64,000 nt of DNA from Pseudogymnoascus destructans (lineage: Eukaryota; Ascomycota; Leotiomycetes; Thelebolales; Thelebolaceae): positions 806,001-870,000 of the forward strand of contig NW_020167530.1 of the NCBI RefSeq assembly GCF_001641265.1, in the 5' to 3' direction. Below the pieces are notes generated by a model. That model saw only the letters and a list, made by a program, of their open reading frames with translations. It searched no databases and was not told the DNA's origin. This document shows, piece after piece, positions 23,472 to 34,331 of the stretch (positions are counted from its first letter, which is position 1; each line of letters starts with the position of its first letter). The position numbers and the translations under genes were made by a program.

Positions 23472-24641
23472 GGCGAATTTGGCACTTGGACCGAATGATA
23501 ATAATGAATGGGATATGAATATGGTCTGAACTATGTGGCACAGAAGCCGTTGTCGCTGAGAATGAGTGGGCTTGGCTTCAGTCCAGATTCTTTTCAGATT
23601 GTCCTAGACTATGTCAGCATGTATTCTTATCTGGGTTCTTTCTTTGCCACTTCAAACCTCTCTCGGGATGGTCCAGAAAGCAACAGCAGATGCTCAGTCG
23701 TCCAAAAATAACACTTGGACGTCAGATTTGGAACCCTTTCAGTGTTGACGCGGTTCTTATATCCTGCTGGATGGCTACTGCCCACAGTTTTCTCTTCTGG
23801 TCTTCTTTTGGTTCACAGTTGGCCACAGATGTTCCAATAAATGAACCTGTTACTTTCTTTTGAATGATGTTTGGTTAAGTCTGTTCTTGTGAAACTTGTT
23901 GTTTGTGGTGATTGTAACTGATGATGGTGAATGCAAGTTGGTGAAACGAGTTGAGTGTATCGGATATAGTTGTAGGATGGAAGAAGTAACAGAAAGAAGA
24001 CGGCAAACAGATATTTACGGGAGCTAGAATCCTGTTATTCACGAGTCTGGGTGAAATAGGGTAGTGTCGGATGGAGGAAGGGTAACGCATCGTCTTATTC
24101 CTATCCCAAACTCGAACCAGGATCCCAACGGACTTTAGCACGTCGGTGATTTACTGAGGTGCCATGGCAAGATGGAGATCTTCAATGTGAGTGAGCATTT
24201 CCAGGCGGGAGATGGGGGCTTTTCGGCCCTATCCTCCGTCTTCCCCCTTTACATGGAGGATCTCACGTAGTAATATGCTCCATGAGGTCTTGCGAGGTAG
24301 TTGGAATAGGATAATCACTGTCACCACCATCATGGCTCGCAGTCAAAACTTTATTCAGCGAAGGATCATATCACACCCCATGGGGTATACGCCGTGTATG
24401 CTGGGAGTAGCCCTCTGGGCCTTTTATCCGCGGATATAATTCAACTTCAAGTCACGGTTTTCAGGTATCACACACAGGTTGTATGGGCTCATATCATAAT
24501 TTCGTGAAGTCTAATAATAGACGCCTAATATCTCGCAATACATTTATGCTGAGGTTTCAAGTAACATCGACTGTGCTTCGTTTCTGCTCAGCGCTAAGCG
24601 TAAATAACTTCCTTGAACTCCTCTTCCATAATATACATGTA
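23472..24641. other. Intergenic, Cys-rich unknown gene to E2 gene
   Basis: 1.2 kb with no supported gene. It holds the promoter of the minus-strand unknown gene and the 3' UTR of the E2 gene. On the minus strand at about 24105-24180 there is a tRNA-like patch with a B-box-like TGGTTCGAGT, but the T-stem does not pair, so no tRNA is called. Confidence 0.5.
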
Positions 24642-25219
24642 TCACACTTGGTTGTCATGGTAGATATAGCTGACATCCCTCGCCGTCTGTCTATTTGTCC
24701 TGACAAATTCCTCGTCTCCAGGTGGCCGTTCCGGCTTTGTGTTGCCGGTTAGCATGCTCTGGATGCTCATGCAGATGCTTTGCACGTTCTGGACCGGACT
24801 CCATCCCTGCTTTCCCAGCAGATCTAAACATATAAAGCCATTCGAGTAGATGTGGGGATGTATTGGGATCGGACGGTCTGCAGTTTTGACAAAGGTTACC
24901 TCAGGGGCCTCTACAACGGATATGTCAGTATTTGTTACAAAGTGGGGGGTAGTGGCGGCGTGTGTACCGATTGGATATGCGTTAGTAAACTTGAATTTAA
25001 GGCGGAAAGTTTGATTCAAATAGATCGGATTCGCATCGAGGACTTGGATATCCATGAACCACTCTGCGAAGCCATCCGCAGCGACTAAGCTTATTCCTGG
25101 TGGTAGGTTCGAGTGGATCTGAACGACGAGCAGGGGTCGGTTAGTCTCTTCTGGTTCGTGCATAGAACAGTTCGTACCTTTGAAAGCTCCTTTCCCAGAC
25201 GCTTAGAAGCTGATAACAT
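24642..25219 (-). CDS. Ubiquitin-conjugating enzyme E2, UBE2W-like
   Basis: Exons (minus) 25219-25178, 25118-24968 and 24910-24642 give 153 aa. Intron 2 is 57 bp with no stop, so it reads through silently; removing it restores YPIEAPEVTFVK. The E2 fold shows NPIYLNQTFRLKFKF and the catalytic cysteine in SNGFICLDLL (Cys92). The usual HPN is HPH here (82-84), and the end runs PERPPGDEEF ... YIYHDNQV, both as in UBE2W. UBE2W attaches ubiquitin to the alpha-amino group of disordered N-termini, so N-terminal ubiquitination is the inferred activity. The start is MLSASKRLGKELSK. Confidence 0.9.
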
Positions 25220-25344
25220 CTTTAGGAAGTTGTGGGTATTGCGTGTATTTCTTAACTTAAGGGAGAAGTTGAGGTTGTTGAAGCGGAAGGAAAGAGGCGC
25301 AAGCCAGGCGCAGCTTTTATACGCCAAAGCAATCAGATTCAGAT

Positions 25345-25539
25345 ATGACTCCCGAAAAATATCTTGGTGCTAGATCAGATCCTGAGCAAACAACAGATTT
25401 ATTCAGAAATTCTCGTAGAGTCAGAACGACTCAACAGCGGATACTGGAGAGGGCCATGGAGCAAAAGAGAGCTGGAATTATAAACTCGCAAGGTAACAAC
25501 CAAGGACCGCTCCGACTTCCTCATCAGAGGCTGACATAA
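25345..25539 (+). CDS. Possible small protein gene, uncertain
   Basis: A 64-codon ORF starts 126 bp from the divergent E2 gene. The N-terminal part (PEKYLGARSDPEQTTDLFRN, then TTQQRILERAMEQKRAG) is charged, helical and looks protein-like. The end is less so. A GTAACA donor at about 25493 with a CTGAC branch near 25534 could splice to an acceptor near 25586 and give another short tail. I do not recognise a family. Confidence 0.3.
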   Translation: MTPEKYLGARSDPEQTTDLFRNSRRVRTTQQRILERAMEQKRAGIINSQGNNQGPLRLPHQRLT

Positions 25540-26186
25540 GCATACATTTTTTGAGGCGCTTGGAGCCTCCCTATTGGCTGGGCAGCTCTCATGTTAAAAC
25601 AAATGACGGGCGTGGAAAACTTATGTCTTGTATAAACTCAAATGTATATGCAATAACTTATACACTTAAAATTGATAATTGTAAAGAAAGTGCAAGTTGG
25701 CCATTGAATCTCCGTTGTCTCACAGTTAATTCCGCCTTGTGGAGTTCCTCATCGGCCACCAGGGCTGGTCCACAGCAATCATTGGAGCATCGAGGGAGCG
25801 ACCCGATCACAGCCACATCCTAACCCCGCGGCGGCTGGGGCTGAGCACTTGCCTATCCACTGTATATATAAACCGCAGACACGACCAAAAGAAGTTCTGT
25901 TCTGGATTTGCTCAGAAGGACGTGGCCTCTATAAACTACATTTCCCATCTCAGTTTCCCATCTTGTAGACCGTTGTGTTTGCGCGCTTAGGATCATACTG
26001 TTTCTGGGGACATTGGCTTATCCAATCTCGACCCCTCCTCCAAACCCTCTTGTCACTTCACGCGCCTTTTAGGCCTCACTGCCCAACACCTCACGAAAAG
26101 TTACAGCACACACACACACACCACACCAACATTTGCAGTTTATCTCGCACGTTTGATTCGTTGTCGCAACTACTCCTAAAGTCAAA
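25540..26186. promoter_or_regulatory. Promoter and leader of the CaM kinase gene
   Basis: A TATATATAAA box lies at about 25863. A short CA repeat lies at about 26107-26125, just before the start. No other gene is seen. Confidence 0.45.
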
Positions 26187-27770
26187 ATGAGTTGTGAGTC
26201 GCATTCCTTGTCCTCACTCAACCTGTGACGCAGACGAGCGTACTTGCCCGCCTGTATCCATATCCATCCACGTTGTAAAAAGGTTTTATAAATGAATCTC
26301 TGCTAACCATCATGGGCACAGTCTCGACTATGTTGAACAAGATCCAGGGTCAGCCTGAGACGTACGATAAAAAGTAGCCCTACCACGATTCATAATTGGC
26401 CGGCGCTGACGACAGACACAGGTCCAAATACAAATTTGGGAGGACTCTTGGTGCTGGGACTTATGGAATCGTTAGAGAGGCCACATGCCATGATGGCACG
26501 AAGGTTGCGATTAAAATAATTCTCAAGAAGAATGTCAAGGGAAACGAGCAGATGGTGATCGACGAGCTGCGAATGCTCCGAGAGATGCACCACCCGCATA
26601 TTGTCAAATTTGTCGATTGGTTTGAGTCAAGGGTACGCATTCAGACTTCCATCATTGATAGGCATTGCTGACTTGGCGGGCAATTAGGACAAGTACTACA
26701 TTGTAACCCAACTGGCGACGGGGGGTGAGCTCTTCGACCGTATTTGCGAGCAAGGGAGATTCACCGAGAAGGATGCATCGCAGACCATACGCCAGGTAAT
26801 CGAAGCGGTCGACTATTTACATGGGAAGAACGTCGTCCACAGGGGTATAATAATCCGAACACCTTGGGACTTGTGACGAAGCTGACGTAAAAACAGATCT
26901 CAAGCCAGAAAACCTACTCTATCTCACCTCGGATTCCAACTCAGGCCTTGTTCTTGCCGACTTTGGCATCGCCAAGATGCTTGACACTAAGGATGAAGTT
27001 TTAACTACCATGGCAGGCTCATTCGGCTATGCAGCTCCGGAAGTCATGCTTAAGAAAGGTCATGGCAAGCCCGTGGACATGTGGTCGTTGGGGGTCATCA
27101 CATATACTCTTCTATGTGGCTACTCTCCATTCCGCAGTGAGAACCTGCAAGATTTAATTGAGGAGTGTTCGAGTTCGAAGATCGTCTTCCACGAGCGATA
27201 CTGGAAGGACGTCAGCGACGATGCCAAGAATTTCATCAACTCCCTTCTCCAGGCGAACCCCGATGCCAGAGCAACAAGCGCCGTAAGTCTTATGCCCATC
27301 TATCTGTCGCCACGTATCGAAGTTTGACACTACTGACACGGTAACAGGAAGCGCTCCGTAACCCATGGCTCAGCGGCAAGAACGCCACCGACCACAATTT
27401 GTTGCCCGAGATCAAAGCCTACATGGCGAAGGCACGTCTCCGCCGCGGTATCGAGATTATCAAGCTCGCAAACCGCATCGAGGCACTTAAGATGCAGGAT
27501 GACGACGAAGACGAGGCACCTGCAGATTCCGATTTACCCAAAAACTCTGAGGCGGCTGCGGTTGCTCCTGTTGCCGGGTCTTCCAGTGGGAGCCTGGATC
27601 CCTGGCCACCTGCGTCTCCAGAGGGTAAGAGGAGTCTGAGTGCGATTGCGAAGCAGTCGATATTCAGGGAGGTGGTTATGGCAAAAGTAAGAGAGACGAA
27701 GGAAGCCGAACAGGCTAAGGCGATTGAGGCGGAGGCGAACGAGCAGGATGCTAAGAAGAAGAGCTTTTAG
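26187..27770 (+). CDS. Calcium/calmodulin-dependent protein kinase (CmkA type)
   Basis: Six exons: 26187-26193, 26322-26373, 26422-26632, 26688-26844, 26897-27282 and 27348-27770 (411 aa). Exon 1 codes only 7 nt (MS plus one base); the splice gives MSFSTMLNKIQGQPETYDKKS, as in fungal CmkA. Kinase motifs: GAGTYGIV, VAIKIILKK, HRDLKPENL (split by intron 4), ADFGIAKM, APEVMLKKGHGKPVDMWS. After the kinase core, ATDHNLLPEIKAYMAKARLR and RGIEIIKLANRIEALKMQ form the autoinhibitory and calmodulin-binding region, followed by an acidic, Ala-rich tail. It acts as a cytosolic Ser/Thr kinase in calcium signalling and cell-cycle control. Confidence 0.95.
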
Positions 27771-28199
27771 AGTGGAAGTAGGCGTCTTCGGGAGGGAGAA
27801 ATGGTAAACTGGAAGGAAACGGTATTGGAAAGGTAAGGGGGAGCGGTTTGTTTCATTATGGTACATGATTTGCATCTTCGTTGATTATGTACGGTTATTT
27901 ATACCCGTGTGCGCTGGGATGAGGGGATCTCATAGCATAGTAACCTTTCAGATGGGATTTTATATCGGATATGTATCTTAAGATTTTGTGACTGCCATGT
28001 ATTCAGGCGTGGAATCTAACAGACTATATCGCAAGCGAGAGCTCATTAAACAAAGACGAGCCGAACACTCAAAACATGCTACCTAACCGTCCTATCCAGA
28101 ACACCACCGCCAGTATACACAGGAATCAAACATCAAACCTCCATCCAACAGAACCCAGACAATAGCATATCGTCTCGTTACCACTTAGCACTCAGTGCT
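27771..28199. other. Intergenic, convergent 3' ends
   Basis: Two 3' UTRs between the kinase and the minus-strand homeobox gene. No gene or repeat is seen. Confidence 0.6.
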
Positions 28200-30192
28200 T
28201 TACCTCCAGTTCCCCTGGCTCAGACTGAGGAGTCCTTGGATACAATCCAAGTCCCCCTTTTTACTCGGACTAACTTCGCCCCTCATAAATTTCTCTACCT
28301 CCACATCAACAACCTCATCCTCTGGATCTTCAAATATCTCAGCTTCCACAGACTTTGTGGTCTTAGTCCTGCTTCTGCCCACATTTGAGCTGTTCCCTCC
28401 CGTGAACGACTTCGCGTTCCCAAGTACCTTTGTACGGATGAGTTTTGGACGGTGGCTTGGCAGGGGTCGTCTAGTCTGGCTGCCCTCGTTGCCTTCACCT
28501 GGAATCCAGTTTTCCTTGTCACTCTCTCCACCTGGGCTTTGAACGAGCACCACAACATCCTTCTCTTTTGGCTTCGTGGCATTTTTGCGGGGTTTACCGC
28601 CTACAGTCTGCATTACGGCCAGGCTACTCACTGCCTTAACCAGCATAGGCTTCTTGCCACTTCCATTGCGCTGCTTCTCGCTATTTCCGCTTGGGGCATT
28701 CCGCTTGTTCGCGTTAGACTTAAGGGCCGTAGAACTAGTTGAGCGGATCAGACTAATGGCAGCTACTGCACTACCACTGCTCTCATTCTCGGCTTGTGTG
28801 GTAAGTTCGTCGCGTGCCTCGGCGTCAGCGCAGAACTCCCAGGTGCGCGCGTCACGGGAGCGACCAGTAGGGAGGCGGGGAACAAAGGGCGTCGATGGGG
28901 CGTCGCGGGGAGAGATGGAGGTGAACGGAAGGGCGGTGCTTTGGCTGCGTTGGAGGCCACCACTATGACGACGAGCACTAGACAGTGCGGAAGATGGGCG
29001 AGATTGCTGAGGACGCGGCGGGGATGAAGAGAGCTCGGTTGAGACAAGCTCAGCTTTGCCGTCTAGAGAAAGCGAGAGACGCACATTTGATGAGGGCGTC
29101 GAGATTGTTGAAGCATTTAGACGCTCTGGGCATGATGATGGGAGCTGCGGGTCAAAGCTAAAGAAAAAGTTAGTTAGTTGCTACTTAAACATCCTAGGAG
29201 CGATGGTTACCTTAAGGGTGTCATAAAATCAGGTGTTTGCGAGGTTGGCGGGTTGCCGAAAGAGCTTCCTGCATTCCAACGATTGGAAAGGTATCCGAGG
29301 GTACTGGGTAAGGATTGAGGAAGCCCTTGGGAAGCGGAAAAGGAACTATCAAAAGATTCCGAAGATTGGAAGCTAGTATTCGCCTTAAGAGGAGTAATAG
29401 TTGGCTGGGAAGCCTCCATAGTGGGACCTCTGCCGTGGAGGTTATTATCAGAAGTAGCCGCTGGGGACGGTGTGCCAGGGAAGGCTTGCTCGGGTCCCTC
29501 CGTATGCGTTACGGGAAGGGCATTTTGTTCCGTCTCGGGGCTGGCTGGTACTTGGTCAGAGCCTTGGCTACTACCAAAACTGCTCCCAAACGTGCTGGCG
29601 AGTATAGGGTCGGATGATAGAGCCGCCATGCCACCAAGTCCAAATGCAGCAATCTCATGTGGCAGAAGTGGACGCGACTTTCTTCTTGTGTTTTGGCGTC
29701 TATTTTGGAACCAAATCTGATTATGTTGTTAGTTGTTGTCTCAGATTGTGTCCGCCGGATTTGGACATCAGGTCGACCTCCAACTAACCTGTACTTCTTT
29801 CTCGCCTAGAGCGACACTCTTCACGATTTCCAGACGCGCTGTTTTGTCGGGCTTTGGGTTCCTCTTGTACTCTGCTTCCAAGGTAGCTTGGTCTTCTGGG
29901 CTTTAGGGTAGCACGTTAGCAGGTGTTCTAATGCGTATCCCTCAAAGAAAGGGCATCTCTAAAGTGTGCCGGAGGCGTAGTCTAAGTCGTAAACATACCT
30001 TGTTCGCCTTCTCTTCTGGCGCGCCAGCTTGCCATTATCGACTTCTGGTGGCCCTCCGTTTGTCACTGACTCTTGGGAATGCACAAGAAACGGGAAAACA
30101 TCGTTGTCGCTCAAAACGCGCTCAGATGCTGCTGTTGGTGGAGCATCTTGTCCCGTGGCAGAAGGGAGTTTTGGAAGAGTCGTGTCGTTCAT
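28200..30192 (-). CDS. Homeobox transcription factor (Yox1-like)
   Basis: Exons (minus) 30192-29999, 29900-29789, 29716-29211 and 29157-28200 give 589 aa. The homeodomain (about residues 57-118) is split by two introns: KLARQKRRRTSPEDQATLE, EYKRNPKPDKTARLEIVKSV, EKEVQ and helix 3 IWFQNRRQNTRRKSRPL. The helix-3 signature WFQNRRQN is plain. The rest is Ser/Pro-rich with no other domain, and ends in an acidic patch near EDPEDEVVDVEVEKF. Yeast and fission yeast Yox1 repress cell-cycle genes; whether this gene does so is inferred from the homeodomain alone. A CGCGAAA element lies in the promoter shared with HisRS. Confidence 0.9.
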
Positions 30193-30550
30193 GGCGAACG
30201 ATGTACCGCCTGTTGAGTAGTGATAGAGTTATATTTATTAGAGGCAATGCATAGAGACGGATATCGTATATGTATTGGAGGTGTTGTAAACAATGTTGTA
30301 GAGTAAAGTGGCGTGTCTCCGCGAAACTTAGATTGCGTATATTCTCATGTACACTAGGCGCGTCGTGGAGCTTTGGCACTGAACCCTCCGTCACGGGAAG
30401 CGAAATCGTTGACAGTCGCGGTAACCGGACCTTTAGGGGCCCAAACCTCAGGCTACATACAACCTTATCCATTGGGCGCGCATCAAAAAAAGTAGACCCA
30501 GCCTTGCAGTAACCGCTCGAGTCACAAAATACCACAACGTTTTAAAGGAC
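30193..30550. promoter_or_regulatory. Shared promoter, homeobox gene (-) / HisRS (+)
   Basis: About 360 bp between divergent genes. It holds CGCGAAA at 30320-30326, which fits the SCB consensus CNCGAAA bound by SBF/MBF-type factors, and several GC-rich CGCG patches. Confidence 0.4.
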
Positions 30551-30565
30551 ATGACTCTCGAATGA
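30551..30565 (+). promoter_or_regulatory. uORF overlapping the first HisRS start
   Basis: ATG ACT CTC GAA TGA codes a four-residue peptide. Its stop overlaps the first HisRS ATG (30562-30564) as ATGA. This could lower use of that start, allow reinitiation, or favour the second ATG at 30715. It matters only if the transcript starts upstream of 30551. Confidence 0.5.
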
Positions 30566-32538
30566 AGTGCCTTCGGAACCCCATCTCACGATCTTTACGG
30601 CCTTTCATACGACACGGAATTTTACAGCAAGCTGCTTCTTTTACGGTTACGACCAGCTACCTGCACTATCGACACTCGCCATCAACACCGGAACTCTCTC
30701 AAGAGTCTTTAGATATGGCTTCCGAAACTCCTAAGGCTCCCGAGGCTCCCAAGGCTCCCGAGGCTCCCAAGGCTCCCGAGGCTCCCAAGGCTCCTAGAGC
30801 CCCCAAAGCTCCGAAAGCTCCCAAGTTTGAGCTGAAGACGCCAAAGGGGACAAAAGACTGTATGTAACTGTTCCTTGGTCTGCGGCCTTGTCCGGTCACT
30901 AATATCATACAGGGCAGGGAACTGATATGGTCATTCGCGACAAGATCTTCTCCACCATTACGGATGTCTTTAAGCGCCACGGAGCTGTCACTATAGATAC
31001 ACCAGTATTTGAACTGAAGGAAATCTTGTCTGGCAAATATGGAGAAGATAGCAAGCTCATCTATGACCTGGCCGACCAAGGTGGCGAAATCTGCTCGCTC
31101 CGATACGATTTGACGGTACCATTTGCTAGGTGGTTAGCCATGAACAGAGAGGTCCAGAGCATCAAGCGCTATCACATAGCAAAGGTCTACAGACGTGACC
31201 AACCTGCCATGACCAAGGGCAGGATGAGAGAATTCTACCAATGCGATTTCGATATTGCTGGGACATACGACGCCATGCTCCCCGACGCGGAGATTGTGAA
31301 AATCACCACTGAAATCTTCACTGGCTTGGGATGGGACGGCCGCTACACAATTAAGTTGAACCACCGCAAAATTTTGGACGGTATTTTCCAGGTGTGCGGT
31401 GTTCCAGAAGACAAAATCCGTACTATCTCGTCTGCGGTTGACAAGCTTGATAAGCTGCCCTGGGCCGATGTACGCAAGGAGATGACTGAAGAAAAAGGTC
31501 TCGATGGAGAGATCGCAGACAAGATTGGCGAATATGTTGTACTAAAGGGACAAACCGACTTATTAACTAAGCTCAAGGCTGATGAGAAGCTAATGGCCAA
31601 CGAATCCATGAAGGCCGGATTGGCAGACATGGATCTCCTATTCAGTTATCTTAAGTCTTTTGATGCGCTCAGCAATGTTTTGTTCGACCTTAGTTTGGCT
31701 AGAGGCCTAGACTACTACACCGGCCTCATATATGAGGTTATTACGGAAGGCTCTGCGCCTGGCTCCGCGCCAGTCACGTTAGCTACAACATCTGCAGCTA
31801 CGGCAGCACCTCCTAGTCCGTCCAAGAAGCCATCGAAGTCAAAGGGCGCGGATGGCGAAGAGGACCGATCAAATGATCCTAGTGTAGGCGTCGGTAGTGT
31901 TGCCGCTGGTGGCAGATATGACAACCTTGTCGGCATGTTCTCCGGGAAGAATCAAATCCCATGTGTTGGAATATCTTTCGGCGTCGACCGTATTTTCTCA
32001 ATCACAAAATCAAGGATGGAGGCGGAGAAGAATGATGTTAAGGTGCGAAACAACGAGGTTGATGTCTACGTAATGGCAGTTGGTGGTAAGGGCTTCACTG
32101 GCCTCTTACAAGAACGTATGGCCATCTGCGCTCAGCTATGGAAGGCTGGCATTAAGGTACGTGCTAGATGTCCACACTGTGTAATGGCCCTTTTGCTAAC
32201 TCTACGGTAAGGCCGAATTCATGTACAAGGTTAAGCCAAAGCTACAACAACAATTCAAGGCGGCAGAGGATAATGGTGTGCCGTTTGGTGTCATCTTTGG
32301 CGAGGATGAGTTCGCGAAGAACCAGGTCAAGATTAAGGAGTTGGGACTCCATCTCCCCCAAGACCACCCAGATAAGGACGGCGTTGTGGTAGAGATCAGC
32401 AACTTGGTAGAGGAGATCAAACGCCGCATTGCGAACCAGGCGGATGTAGGTGCCTTAACACAGAAAACAGAGGCCCTAAAAGTAGAGGCTGTGGAGGCTG
32501 TAACGTACGTAGAAGCGTCTGCAGGAGCTGCAGCATAG
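30562..32538 (+). CDS. hts1: Histidyl-tRNA synthetase, probable dual cytosolic/mitochondrial
   Basis: Exons 30562-30859, 30913-32156 and 32212-32538 give 622 aa from the first ATG or 571 from the second (30715). The 51-residue extension (MKCLRNPISRSLRPFIRHGI, Arg-rich, no early acidic residue) looks like a mitochondrial presequence; MASETPKAP begins the short form. Alternative starts for the two compartments are known for yeast HTS1. A KAPEAP repeat (18-bp unit, three copies) precedes the catalytic core. Class II motifs: motif 2 REFYQCDFD, histidine-binding GLDYYTGLIYEV, motif 3 GISFGVDRI. A Ser/Pro/Lys-rich insert sits before AAGGRYDNLV. The C-terminal anticodon-binding domain starts near EVDVYVMAVGG. 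Confidence 0.96.
30721..30809 (+). repeat. In-frame 18-bp tandem repeat coding KAPEAP
   Basis: The 18-bp unit AAGGCTCCCGAGGCTCCC is repeated three times, then decays into KAPRAPKAPKAPK. It codes a flexible Lys/Ala/Pro linker near the HisRS N-terminus and is likely to vary in length between strains. Confidence 0.8.
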
Positions 32539-32909
32539 AGTTACATATAAGCGTATGCAAATACCAAAAATGTCAGGCTAGTTGAGCCATTAATGGAGTT
32601 TGAAGTGTCGCCTCCACCAACCTTAAATACTGCAAGTAAATATTTAAATTAAGACAATAAATTTTAATAAATTTTCTACAGTAAGTAATACTATGTTTCG
32701 TCATGGCAAGATAATCAGTTACTTGCTACTTCGATGCCAAGAATGTCCAATAGCTTGAGGCGCTGTTGTCAAAAACTCGAGTCTAGATGAACGATATTGA
32801 CCTAACAAAATACGACAGTTGCAACTCCAACCCCATGTCCCGCTCTGTATTATGCGGTGGCCGTAACCCCAAACTCCAGCTGAAAATCCCACCTAGCCTA
32901 GCCGGGCCC
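32539..32909. other. Intergenic, convergent 3' ends
   Basis: AT-rich (TTAAATTAAG, AATAAATTTTAATAAATTTT near 32656), holding two 3' UTRs. No gene is seen. Confidence 0.6.
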
Positions 32910-34331
32910 TCACAACTCCATATCTACACCAACCGCCTCCTCTTTCTCTTTCCGGTAGTCCTCATCCTTGTCTTCCCGATTCTCTCTTATTTCATCTTCG
33001 ACCTCATCCCTCAGCCCCGTTAAATCTGGCGGTATATCTTGCATCTGAACGCTCGGCGCGTGGTTCACAAAGCGAAGCTCCTCATTAATACTCGCCACGA
33101 TCTCTGCGATGCGCTTTGGGGTATTGCGGTTCAAGCGGCTCTCCGTGAGCAGCTCATCCGGGGTGGGAAAGAGGGTCGTTTGCCGGAAGTGGTTGCGGTA
33201 GGGCGTGTGATTCGGGAGAATTGGGTTCAGCGTCGCGTCACAGCCGATAGCGATGCTGGTCTCGTTGGTCCAGGCGCGGGCGACGTTGCGAGGAGTGTAC
33301 CCGCCGCCACCGACGAGTAGGAGGGGCAGGCGCAAAGACTTGCAGAAGGCGACGCAGGCGCCGTGGCCTTGGACTTGGAGGTTAAAGGGCCCAAGACGAT
33401 CGCCGGCAAGGGAATCGGCACCACATTGTAGGACAATTGCTGAAGGCTGGAACCGGTCGACACAACTCTGGATGACGGTTTTGAAGAGGGAAGTGTATTG
33501 CTCATCGTCTATACCGTCGTTGAGGGGGACGTTAACTGTGTGGTGGGCGCCAGGGTTATGCTCATCTTCTGGGCCTGTGCTGTTGAGAGGACCAGTGCCA
33601 GGGAAGAAATTGTCCTTGTCGTATTTGTGGAATGACACGGTCATCACTCTATCGGTCGAGGAGAACGCCTCTTCGACGCCATCACCATGATGGACATCAA
33701 TATCAATATACAGCACACGCGGGTGGTGGCGCAACAACTGCAGGATCGCAAGAACGATATCGTTCATGTAGCAAAAACCGGAAGCCTCTGATTTCTTTGC
33801 GTGATGTAGACCACCTGACCAGTTAATGGCAATATCTGACTGATGGTTGCAAAGTTTTCTGGCAGCGTCTATGGATGCTCCGGCATACATCGAGCAGTAA
33901 TCAAACAGGCCTTCGAATATAGGACAATCGTCGCCACCGAGATTGTGGGGATGACTTGGGTATGAAACCGGTTCACACGGCATGGCTGTCTTCAAGTAGT
34001 CCAAGTAGTCCTGCGTATGGAATTCCGCCAGTTCCTCCGGTGTGGCCTTCCTTGAGACGTACGAGTCCATGGCATAGTGCATGCCATATGATGTGATGAG
34101 GCCCTTCGCCAACGTTAACCGCCATGGCTTCATAGGATGCGAACGTCCAAAGTGATGCCTCTCAATCTCGGGATTTAAGTGCCAAGACACAGTGTATCCT
34201 TTAGGCTTCTTGATGCCATTCCTGATCGCTTCCTCCTTGATCTGGCGCGAGAACTTCAGGTTGTCCACATCACCGTGCACTGCAAACGGTGGCCCGTAAT
34301 TCTGCACAATAGTGTTCGTTGGCATCACCAT
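32910..34331 (-). CDS. hos2: Class I histone deacetylase, Hos2/HosA type
   Basis: One exon, 473 aa. The deacetylase core shows HPMKPWRLTLAKGLITSYGM, NWSGGLHHAKKSEASGFCY, DIDVHHGDGVEEAF (zinc ligands Asp and His) and VGGGGYTPRNVARAW. The NPEIERHHFG start and SIGDDCPIF-like block (GGDDCPIFEGLFDYCSMYAG) match HosA/Hos2 rather than Rpd3 proteins. The tail is acidic (EDEIRENREDKDEDY). Hos2 is the catalytic subunit of the Set3 complex and deacetylates H3 and H4 in active genes. The start used is the first of two close ATGs (MVMPTN). It shares an 843-bp promoter with the ING gene. Confidence 0.95.
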   Translation of the reverse strand: MVMPTNTIVQNYGPPFAVHGDVDNLKFSRQIKEEAIRNGIKKPKGYTVSWHLNPEIERHHFGRSHPMKPWRLTLAKGLITSYGMHYAMDSYVSRKATPEELAEFHTQDYLDYLKTAMPCEPVSYPSHPHNLGGDDCPIFEGLFDYCSMYAGASIDAARKLCNHQSDIAINWSGGLHHAKKSEASGFCYMNDIVLAILQLLRHHPRVLYIDIDVHHGDGVEEAFSSTDRVMTVSFHKYDKDNFFPGTGPLNSTGPEDEHNPGAHHTVNVPLNDGIDDEQYTSLFKTVIQSCVDRFQPSAIVLQCGADSLAGDRLGPFNLQVQGHGACVAFCKSLRLPLLLVGGGGYTPRNVARAWTNETSIAIGCDATLNPILPNHTPYRNHFRQTTLFPTPDELLTESRLNRNTPKRIAEIVASINEELRFVNHAPSVQMQDIPPDLTGLRDEVEDEIRENREDKDEDYRKEKEEAVGVDMEL

